Of a stretch of DNA of 5,588 nt, positions 1-5,225 are shown in pieces. The stretch is from the NCBI GenBank assembly GCA_008932955.1, contig WBXE01000162.1, positions 1 through 5,588 on the forward strand. Direction: 5' to 3'. The notes beneath the pieces were generated by a model. That model did no database searches. It was not told where the DNA came from and saw nothing but the letters and a program-made list of their open reading frames with translations. Source of the stretch: Verrucomicrobiota bacterium. Lineage in GTDB: Bacteria > Verrucomicrobiota > Verrucomicrobiia > Verrucomicrobiales > Akkermansiaceae. Each line of letters starts with the position of its first letter. The stretch's first letter is position 1. A program made the translations under genes and the position numbers.

Positions 1-90
1 TTGGAGGCCGAACAAGCCGCCAACGCCATCCGCGCCGAACGTCTCGCGCTGTCCGTGGCGCTGATCAAAGCGCTCGGCGGGGAGTGGTAA
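1..90 (+). CDS. C-terminal end of outer-membrane efflux channel (partial)
   Basis: Frame 1 is open from the window edge to TAA at 88-90, giving 29 residues that end in SVALIKALGGEW. This resembles the C-terminus of NodT/OprM-type outer-membrane efflux lipoproteins, which typically end VALYKALGGGW. The Ala/Arg-rich helix before it fits the last periplasmic helix of that fold. The 5' part lies outside the window, so no signal peptide, lipobox or beta-barrel strands can be checked. It sits directly upstream of an AcrA-type adaptor and an AcrB-type pump on the same strand, which is where a cognate channel gene is expected. A channel gene placed first is less common than adaptor-pump-channel order, but it occurs. 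The assignment rests on a short tail motif plus context. Confidence 0.68.
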   Translation: MEAEQAANAIRAERLALSVALIKALGGEW

Positions 91-92
91 CA

Positions 93-126
93 AAGACACA
101 AGACTTGAAGACGCAAGACCCAAGAC
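93..126 (+). repeat. Phased AAGAC short repeat
   Basis: Five AAGAC copies start at 93, 100, 108, 115 and 122, giving a 7-8 base period just after the upstream stop codon. The tract is purine-rich on the + strand and unlike the flanking coding DNA. It is part of a 137-base spacer made almost wholly of low-complexity segments. It is translatable in the adaptor frame (KTQDLKTQD-like), which creates a false N-terminal extension. The function is unknown. Confidence 0.7.
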
Positions 127-163
127 AAGAGAAGAAAATGACCATGCAAGCTTCAAAGAAACC

Positions 164-188
164 GTCCGACCAGTCCGACCAGTCCGAA
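164..188 (+). repeat. GTCCGACCA tandem repeat (about 2.7 units)
   Basis: The 9-base unit GTCCGACCA occurs at 164-172 and 173-181, followed by a partial third unit at 182-188. It is followed at about 191-210 by a short TTTCC-type duplication (TTTCCCAA then TTTCCAAT). Because the unit is 9 bases long, it reads in frame with the adaptor as SDQ repeats. That explains the odd SDQSDQS stretch in any longer gene model. It looks like spacer repeat DNA rather than coding sequence. Confidence 0.65.
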
Positions 189-227
189 TCTTTTTCCCAA
201 TTTCCAATCACTATCCCCCTTACCCTT

Positions 228-1409
228 ATGCGCCCGCTGTTTCTAGCAATCCTATTGGTGCCGCTCACCTCTTGTGACAAAAAACCCGCGGCCCCAGGCG
301 GAATGCCACCCGGCGGCATGCCCGAAGTGGCCGTCATCACCGTGCAAACCCAACGCGTCGAGCTAACCACCGAATTGGCCGGTCGGGTCGCCGCCTCGCA
401 AACCGCCGAGGTGCGCCCACAGGTCGGCGGCATTATTCAAAACCGCTTGTTCACCGAGGGGTCCGACGTCAAGGCCGGCGATGTCCTCTATCAGATTGAT
501 CCAGCCAGCTACCAAGCGGCCTACGACGGTGCCGCCGCAGCGCTGGCCAAAGCGCAGGCGAATGTGGCACCGGTGCGGCTCAAGGCGGAGCGCTATAAGG
601 AATTGTTAGCCAGTGAGGCCGTCAGCAAACAGGACTATGATGATATCAGCGCGGCGCAGAAACTCGCGGAAGCTGAGATTGAATTGGCCAAGGCGGCGCT
701 GGAAACGGCCCGCATCAACCTGGCCTACACCAAGGTGATAGCCCCGATTTCCGGGCGCATTGGCCGCTCTGCCGTGACCAACGGCGCCTTGGTCACCGCC
801 AGCCAGCCGCTGCCCCTGGCCACTATCCAATTGCTAGATCCGATGTACGTCGATGTCACCCAGTCGAGCAGCGAAATGTTGCGCCTGCGCAAAGCGCTGG
901 ACAGCGGCCAACTCACCCGCAATGGCGGTCAGGCGAAGGTGCAATTGCTGCTGGATGACAACAGCCAGTACCCGGAGCCTGGCACCCTGAAGTTTTCCGA
1001 GGCCTTCGTCGATCCGAGCAGCGGCTCGGTCACCTTGCGCACGCTCTTCCCCAATCCAAAACTCGTACTACTGCCCGGTTTGTTCGTGCGCAGCGTGCTC
1101 GAAGAGGGGGGCAAGGACGATGCCATTCTGGTGCCGCAACGCGGCGTTACCCGCAATCCGGCCGGCAACGCCATGGTCATGACCGTGAATGGCGAAGAGA
1201 AGGTCGAGCCGCGCATCATTTCAGTTAGTCGCAGCGTCGGCGACAGTTGGTTGGTCACTGATGGCTTGAAAGTGGGTGAGCGCGTCATCTTGGAGGGACT
1301 GCAAAAGGCCCGCCCGGGCACCCCGGTCAAAGCCATTCCATTCGTCGCCAAGCCCGCTCCCGGTGCTCCTGGTGCTCCCGCCGCTCTCGGTGCGCCTGCC
1401 GCCAAGTAA
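228..1409 (+). CDS. acrA: RND efflux periplasmic adaptor lipoprotein, AcrA/MexA family
   Basis: This 393-residue membrane-fusion protein would link the inner-membrane RND pump to the outer-membrane channel. The short signal peptide ends in lipobox L13-T14-S15-C16. Asp17 at +2 predicts retention in the inner membrane. The half-lipoyl segment AEVRPQVGGII starts near residue 60, with EGSDVKAGDVLYQIDP at 77-92. A coiled-coil hairpin spans about 100-168 and keeps the channel-contact motif R122-x3-L126-x6-S133. The second lipoyl half (ARINLAYTKV, SGRIG) follows at 161-179. The beta-barrel segment is marked by MYVDVTQSSSE, and the membrane-proximal domain by LLPGLFVR and ILVPQRGVT. The tail is Pro/Ala/Gly-rich, partly from a GGTGCTCC[CT] duplication at 1362-1379. 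The frame is open back to GTG 84 and includes ATG 138, but those starts would put 48 or 30 repeat-encoded residues before the signal peptide, so ATG 228 is preferred. No clear Shine-Dalgarno precedes it. The family is certain; the start is less so. Confidence 0.95.
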   Translation: MRPLFLAILLVPLTSCDKKPAAPGGMPPGGMPEVAVITVQTQRVELTTELAGRVAASQTAEVRPQVGGIIQNRLFTEGSDVKAGDVLYQIDPASYQAAYDGAAAALAKAQANVAPVRLKAERYKELLASEAVSKQDYDDISAAQKLAEAEIELAKAALETARINLAYTKVIAPISGRIGRSAVTNGALVTASQPLPLATIQLLDPMYVDVTQSSSEMLRLRKALDSGQLTRNGGQAKVQLLLDDNSQYPEPGTLKFSEAFVDPSSGSVTLRTLFPNPKLVLLPGLFVRSVLEEGGKDDAILVPQRGVTRNPAGNAMVMTVNGEEKVEPRIISVSRSVGDSWLVTDGLKVGERVILEGLQKARPGTPVKAIPFVAKPAPGAPGAPAALGAPAAK

Positions 1410-1438
1410 TCTCCACAAGCCTGGAAGAAAAATGCAAC

Positions 1439-1468
1439 CGCAGATGAACGCAGATAGACGCAGATAAT
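1439..1468 (+). repeat. CGCAGAT decamer array (3 units)
   Basis: Three consecutive 10-base units share CGCAGAT, with variable last three bases (GAA, AGA, AAT), starting at 1439, 1449 and 1459. They are preceded by AAC, giving the ACCGCAGAT left edge I associate with interspersed repeats in many environmental bacterial genomes. The exact 10-base spacing places each unit on the same face of the helix. The array starts 30 bases after the adaptor stop codon. The function is unknown. Confidence 0.75.
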
Positions 1469-1540
1469 TAAAGAGTTATGAATTTTACAGCATGCACCTT
1501 TAGGATGAGCCGAAGATTCGATAGAACGCGGTCATCTTTT

Positions 1541-1582
1541 CCGTGTAATCCTCTTCGATCCGTGAAATCCGTGGTGAAAAAC
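1541..1582 (-). repeat. CCGTG-type decamer array, likely partner of the CGCAGAT array
   Basis: On the + strand this segment contains CCGTGTAATC and then CCGTGAAATCCGTGGTGAAA. On the - strand it reads ACCACGGATTT followed by CACGGAT units with a 9-10 base period. That resembles a diverged version of the ACCGCAGAT array about 75 bases upstream, in inverted orientation. The pair could be the two ends of one small interspersed element covering about 1436-1582. One unit near 1551-1557 is degenerate (CTCTTCG). Confidence 0.6.
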
Positions 1583-1610
1583 GGCAACCCTACCGTTTCC
1601 GTTGTCCTTT

Positions 1611-1640
1611 CCACCACCCGAACCCGGTGGGCGGGTGTGG
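1611..1640. other. GC-rich hairpin in the spacer
   Basis: CCACCACCCG (1611-1620) can pair with CGGGTGTGG (1632-1640), giving nine base pairs with one bulged C and an 11-base loop. There is no T-run after it, so it is not a standard intrinsic terminator. It lies 20 bases upstream of repeat copy 1 and could be an older repeat fragment or an RNA stem that affects the adaptor transcript's 3' end. Confidence 0.35.
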
Positions 1641-1660
1641 CACCTGGAGTAACTCGGGCT

Positions 1661-1802
1661 AAGGAGCCACCACATTCTTGTGGTGGTAGCGGAAGGGTGG
1701 ACCATGGGGACGTGCCGAAGGCTCTGTTTCATGGCCGGTCCTTCCGCACGACGACAATAAAGTCGTCGCTCCATAACGGGCCGCAGCCGGGCCAAGTTAG
1801 TC
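1661..1802. repeat. Cloverleaf-like interspersed repeat, copy 1
   Basis: This 142-base element recurs at 5000-5140 in the same orientation. Its folded core is a four-way junction. The closing stem is GGAG 1663-1666 with CTCC 1769-1772. Arm A is CCACCACA 1667-1674 with TGTGGTGG 1679-1686 and loop TTCT. Arm B has base GCGGAAGG 1689-1696 with CCTTCCGC 1740-1747, then a 3x3 internal loop, then 1700-1707 with 1729-1736, which includes one A-C mismatch and one G-T pair. Arm C is CGACGAC 1749-1755 with GTCGTCG 1762-1768 and loop AATAAA. A conserved 30-base tail follows to 1802. No coding content is credible. It may be a small non-autonomous mobile element, a structured RNA, or both. I do not recognise it as a named family. 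Confidence 0.85.
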
Positions 1803-1891
1803 AGAATGATAATCCTGTTTTTCAGTGGTCAATCTGCCCCGAATCCCCAATGAAGTCCGCCCCGCGCCCTTCGAATTAAAGAATACTCTCC

Positions 1892-4800
1892 ATGCCCAAC
1901 TTTTTCATCAACCGTCCCATCTTTGCCTGGGTCATCGCCATCATGGTCATGCTGGCGGGCCTCCTGTCTATCAAGACCTTGCCGGTCTCGCAGTACCCGC
2001 AGATTGCCCCACCGCAAATCACGATCAACGCCATGTATCCGGGGGCATCCGCCCAGACGGTGCAGGATACGGTGACCCAGGTGATCGAGCAAAAACTCAA
2101 TGGCATCGACAACCTGATCTATATGTCGTCAACGAGCGACGCGACGGGCGCGGTGGCCATCAACCTGAACTTCAAGGCCGGCACCGACCCGAACATTGCG
2201 CAGGTGCAGGTGCAGAATAAATTGCAACTGGCCACGCCGTTGCTGCCGCAAATCGTCCAGCGTCAAGGCATCGCAGTGGTCAAGTCCACCAGAAATTACC
2301 TGCTCATTGTCGGCTTGGTATCGGAGGACGCGTCGATGGACCGCAACTCACTCACCGACTACATGGTATCCAACTTACAGGATATCGTCAGCCAGCTCGA
2401 CGGGGTGGGGGAGTTGATGCTCTTCGGGACTCAGAATGCCATGCGCATCTGGGTCAACCCCGCCAAGCTCAATAATTTTCACCTCGTCACCAATGACGTC
2501 ATTGCGGCCCTCCAGTCCCAGAATGTCCAAGTTTCCGCCGGTCAATTCGGTGGTCTGCCAGCCAGCAAAGGCCAGCAACTCAACGCCACGATCAATGCCC
2601 GCGCCTTGCTCCAGACGGCCCAACAGTTTGATAGTATTATCCTGCGCACCAATAGCGATGGCTCCAGCGTGCGCCTCGGCGACGTAGCCGAAAGCCGCAT
2701 CGGCACCGAGAACTACGAAGTCCAGTCGTACTACAACGGTAAACCGTTAGGTGGGATGGCGGTGCGGCTAGCGGCCGGTGCCAATGCGCTGGAAACCGGC
2801 GATCGGATCAAGGCCAAGATGGCGGAGCTCTCGAAGTACTTTCCGCCGGGCATGCAGGTGGTCTATCCGTATGACTCCACGCCCTTTGTGAGAATCTCCA
2901 TCGAGGAGGTGGTGCGCACGCTCATTGAGGCGGTGTGCCTGGTGTTTATCATCATGTTTCTATTTCTGCAGAACATCCGTGCCACCCTCATTCCCACCAT
3001 CGCGGTGCCGGTGGTTTTGTTGGGCACCATGGGCGTGCTCTCCATCGCCGGTTTTTCTATCAACACGCTGACCATGTTTGCGCTGGTTATCGTCATCGGG
3101 CTGTTAGTCGATGATGCCATCGTGGTAGTGGAAAACGTCGAGCGAATCATGTCCGAGGAGGGGCTGCCACCCAAGGAGGCCACCATCAAGTCGATGGGTC
3201 AGATCACCAGCGCGCTGTGGGGTATTGCCACAGTGCTCACGGCGGTGTTCCTGCCGATGGCATTTTTCAGCGGATCCACCGGGGTGATTTACCGGCAGTT
3301 TTCTATCACCATCATCGCCGCCATGATTCTGTCGGTGTTTGTGGCGATGATCCTCACCCCGGCCTTGTGCGCCACCCTCCTCAAGCCCCTTGTCAAGGGC
3401 CATCAGGCCGGCGAAAACGGTTGGTTCAGTGGGTTTTTCCGCATCTTCAACCGGGTGTTCGACTTCTGCCGAAGCAAGTACGAAGGCATTGTCGGCCGTT
3501 CGTTTAGCCAGCCACTGCGCTACCTGGTGGCGTACGCTGCCATCGTCGCCGCCATGGGTTATTTTTTCCTGCATTTGCCCACGGCCTTCCTGCCGGATGA
3601 GGATCAGGGGTTTCTGATTTGTCAGGCGCAATTGCCGGCCGGCGCAACGCAGGAACGCACGACCGAGGTGTTGCGGCAGATGGAACGGTATTTCCTTGAG
3701 CACGAGGCTGACTCCGTGGAGGGTGTTATTACCGTAGCGGGCTTTAGTTTTTCGGGCCGCGGCCAGAATATGGGCTTGGCTTGGGTGAAACTCAAAGACT
3801 GGAAACTGCGCCCTGGCAAGGATCACCGGGCGCAGGCCATCGTCGGTCGGGCCATGGCCAACTTCTCCAAAATTCGCGACGGCATGGCCTTTGCGTTTTC
3901 GCCGCCAGCGGTGCTCGAATTGGGGGTGGCCAATGGCTTCGACTTCCAGTTGCAGGATCGTGGCGGCCTGGGACATGCAAAGCTCATGGAGGCTCGCAAC
4001 CAATTGTTTGGCATGGCCATGAACAACCCCAAGCTCATGGCGGTCCGCCCGAATGGCCAGGACGACTCGCCTCAGTTCAACCTCGACATCGACGATGTGC
4101 GCGCCGGTGCCTTGGGGGTGTCCCTGTCGCAGATCAACGATGTTCTAGCCACCGCCTGGGGCAGTTCTTACGTCAATGATTTCATCCAGAACGGCCGGGT
4201 CAAAAAGGTTTTCCTGCAGTCGGATGCCCGCTTTCGCATGCAGCCGGAGGACATCAACAGTTGGTACGTCAATAGCAAGAGCGGCCAGATGGTGCCCTTC
4301 TCAGCTTTTTCCAATGCCCGCTGGCAGTTTGGCTCGCCACGTCTCGAACGTTACAACGGTATTCCCGCCGTGGAATTTCTGGGTCAGGCCGCGCCCGGCA
4401 TCAGCACTGGCGAGGCCATGGCCGAGATGGAAAAATTGGCGGCGCAGTTGCCGCCGGGCATCGGTTATGAGTGGACCGGTCTGTCTTACGAGGAAAAAAA
4501 TGCCGGGGCTCAGGCGCCGGCCTTGTATGCGATCTCACTGTTGGTGGTGTTCCTTGCGGTGGCGGCTTTGTACGAAAGTTGGACCATCCCGTTTGTCAAC
4601 CTACTGATGCTGCCGCTTGGCTTGTTAGGCGCGGTGGCCGCGGTCAAGTTGCGGATGTTTCCTAACGATGTCTATCTGCAGATCGGTCTTCTAACCACTG
4701 TCGGCTTGTCGACCAAAAACGCTATTTTGATCATTCAGTTCATCAAGCAACTCATGCACGAAGGGCACGATTTGGTTGACGCCACGCTCACCGCGGTGCG

Positions 4801-5050
4801 CATCCGCTTGCGGCCCGTCATCATGACCTCGCTGGCATTTTTCTTCGGTACGCTGCCGCTGGCGCTGACCCACGGGGCCGGAGCGGCCGCTCAAAACGCC
4901 ATCGGCACAGCGGTCACTGGCGGCTTGCTCTCGGCCACCTTCATCGACTTGATTTTCATTCCGTTCTTCTTCGTGCTGGTGTCGCGCAGGTTTGGGGCGA
5001 AGGAGCCACCACATTCGTGTGGTGGTAGCGGAAGCGTGGCCCATGAATGA
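1892..5050 (+). CDS. acrB: RND multidrug efflux pump, AcrB/MexB (HAE1) family
   Basis: This 1052-residue inner-membrane transporter is full length for the family (E. coli AcrB has 1049). It would work as a trimer, using the proton gradient to export amphiphilic compounds through the adaptor and channel encoded upstream. The start MPNFFINRPIFAWVIAI is the canonical AcrB N-terminus. TM1 lies near 9-28, TM2-TM6 at about 339-490, TM7 at 542-560 and TM8-TM12 at about 875-1030, with two large periplasmic loops between. The proton-relay residues D407, D408 (TM4), K942 (TM10), R972 and T979 (TM11) are all present. The switch-loop region reads GFSFSGRGQN at 617-626. By recalled AcrB numbering, the deep-pocket phenylalanines 136, 610 and 628 are replaced by Y136, I613 and W631, while F178, F618 and F620 remain. 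Residues K1037-E1052 and the stop codon come from repeat copy 2. No clear Shine-Dalgarno is seen. The exact substrates cannot be predicted. Confidence 0.97.
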   Translation: MPNFFINRPIFAWVIAIMVMLAGLLSIKTLPVSQYPQIAPPQITINAMYPGASAQTVQDTVTQVIEQKLNGIDNLIYMSSTSDATGAVAINLNFKAGTDPNIAQVQVQNKLQLATPLLPQIVQRQGIAVVKSTRNYLLIVGLVSEDASMDRNSLTDYMVSNLQDIVSQLDGVGELMLFGTQNAMRIWVNPAKLNNFHLVTNDVIAALQSQNVQVSAGQFGGLPASKGQQLNATINARALLQTAQQFDSIILRTNSDGSSVRLGDVAESRIGTENYEVQSYYNGKPLGGMAVRLAAGANALETGDRIKAKMAELSKYFPPGMQVVYPYDSTPFVRISIEEVVRTLIEAVCLVFIIMFLFLQNIRATLIPTIAVPVVLLGTMGVLSIAGFSINTLTMFALVIVIGLLVDDAIVVVENVERIMSEEGLPPKEATIKSMGQITSALWGIATVLTAVFLPMAFFSGSTGVIYRQFSITIIAAMILSVFVAMILTPALCATLLKPLVKGHQAGENGWFSGFFRIFNRVFDFCRSKYEGIVGRSFSQPLRYLVAYAAIVAAMGYFFLHLPTAFLPDEDQGFLICQAQLPAGATQERTTEVLRQMERYFLEHEADSVEGVITVAGFSFSGRGQNMGLAWVKLKDWKLRPGKDHRAQAIVGRAMANFSKIRDGMAFAFSPPAVLELGVANGFDFQLQDRGGLGHAKLMEARNQLFGMAMNNPKLMAVRPNGQDDSPQFNLDIDDVRAGALGVSLSQINDVLATAWGSSYVNDFIQNGRVKKVFLQSDARFRMQPEDINSWYVNSKSGQMVPFSAFSNARWQFGSPRLERYNGIPAVEFLGQAAPGISTGEAMAEMEKLAAQLPPGIGYEWTGLSYEEKNAGAQAPALYAISLLVVFLAVAALYESWTIPFVNLLMLPLGLLGAVAAVKLRMFPNDVYLQIGLLTTVGLSTKNAILIIQFIKQLMHEGHDLVDATLTAVRIRLRPVIMTSLAFFFGTLPLALTHGAGAAAQNAIGTAVTGGLLSATFIDLIFIPFFFVLVSRRFGAKEPPHSCGGSGSVAHE

Positions 5051-5140
5051 GTGCCGAAGGTTCGGCTCATGGGCGTTGCTTCCTCTCGACGACAGTAAGG
5101 TCGTCGCTCCCTACCATGCCGCATCCGGGTCAAGTGAGTC
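5000..5140. repeat. Cloverleaf-like interspersed repeat, copy 2 (overlaps the pump 3' end)
   Basis: This 141-base copy has the same orientation and fold as 1661-1802. The closing stem is GGAG 5002-5005 with CTCC 5107-5110. Arm A is 5006-5013 with 5018-5025, identical stem, loop TTCG. The arm B base GGAAGC 5030-5035 pairs with GCTTCC 5078-5083. After the same 3x3 internal loop, GCCCATGA 5039-5046 pairs perfectly with TCATGGGC 5067-5074, and GCCGA 5053-5057 with TCGGC 5062-5066 caps the arm. Arm C is 5087-5093 with 5100-5106, identical stem, loop AGTAAG. The tail 5111-5140 matches copy 1 at 23 of 30 positions without gaps. Its first 51 bases are translated as the end of the pump gene. It could also shape the 3' end of the pump mRNA. 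Confidence 0.88.
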
Positions 5141-5146
5141 GGGAGG
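5141..5146 (+). promoter_or_regulatory. Strong Shine-Dalgarno sequence ahead of a mini-ORF
   Basis: GGGAGG, followed by AAATTGA, places the ATG at 5154 seven bases downstream, an ideal ribosome-binding geometry. It is the clearest Shine-Dalgarno I find ahead of any start in the window. It does not serve the conserved rnhA start, which lies 53 bases downstream of it and in another frame. It begins immediately after repeat copy 2 ends. Confidence 0.5.
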
Positions 5147-5153
5147 AAATTGA

Positions 5154-5225
5154 ATGCAGTCCTTGGCAAGTGGCGCGGCTTACGCCACGTTGCCGCCCGA
5201 TGAAACGCGTGGTGATTTACACTGA
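5154..5225 (+). CDS. Possible 23-residue upstream ORF overlapping rnhA
   Basis: From ATG 5154, behind a strong Shine-Dalgarno, an ORF of 23 codons begins MQSLASGA and ends GDLH before TGA at 5223-5225. It overlaps the first 26 bases of rnhA in a different frame. The peptide has no recognisable motif, and I do not know it. A short translated leader here could open the rnhA start for reinitiation or lower its translation. Alternatives are a chance ORF, or a small indel that separated rnhA from its original start. The evidence is the ribosome-binding site only. Confidence 0.28.
   Translation: MQSLASGAAYATLPPDETRGDLH

Larger units (their letters stand above)
1410..1891. other. Repeat-filled spacer between adaptor and pump genes
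   Basis: This 482-base gap sits where AcrA/AcrB-type gene pairs usually have a few tens of bases. In order it holds a CGCAGAT decamer array, a partner array of CCGTG decamers, a GC-rich hairpin, and copy 1 of the cloverleaf-like repeat. About 90 bases of unassigned sequence precede the pump start. A + strand frame is open over much of it (1478-1879), but its translation shows no protein-like character and runs through the repeats. No strong promoter or T-tailed terminator is visible. Whether adaptor and pump are still co-transcribed cannot be decided from the sequence. Confidence 0.8.

Noticed and set aside
1667..1686. Arm A hairpin of the repeat as an intrinsic terminator
   Set aside because: The perfect 8-bp stem is followed by TAGCGGAA in both copies, with no T-run, and it fits better as one arm of the larger fold.
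1663..1772. tRNA or tRNA-like gene suggested by the cloverleaf shape
   Set aside because: There is no 7-bp acceptor stem, no T-loop GTTCNANNC, no anticodon arm geometry and no CCA end. The closing stem is only 4 bp and the middle arm is far too long.
1532..1795. - strand ORF of 87 codons with an ATTTRMWWLLSPS-like stretch
   Set aside because: The same peptide-like stretch appears antisense to repeat copy 2 (ORFs ending near 5044 and 5169). It is the translated repeat, not a conserved protein.
1785..1813. Possible promoter with a GATAAT -10 box at 1808-1813 ahead of the pump gene
   Set aside because: The -10 match is reasonable, but no -35-like hexamer lies 16-18 bases upstream (the sequence there is GC-rich repeat tail), so it is not supported.
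1478..1879. + strand ORF of 133 codons between adaptor and pump
   Set aside because: It runs through the CCGTG array and repeat copy 1, has no domain-like sequence, and is explained by repeats without stops. It ends in the pump leader region.
3104..4003. - strand ORF of 299 codons inside the pump gene
   Set aside because: It is a long antisense shadow in GC-rich coding DNA. It is rich in His, Arg and Gly, has no recognisable domain, and the sense frame is an unmistakable RND pump.
4891..5169. - strand ORF of 92 codons covering the pump end and spacer
   Set aside because: It is antisense to the pump 3' end and to repeat copy 2. The shared residues come from the repeat.
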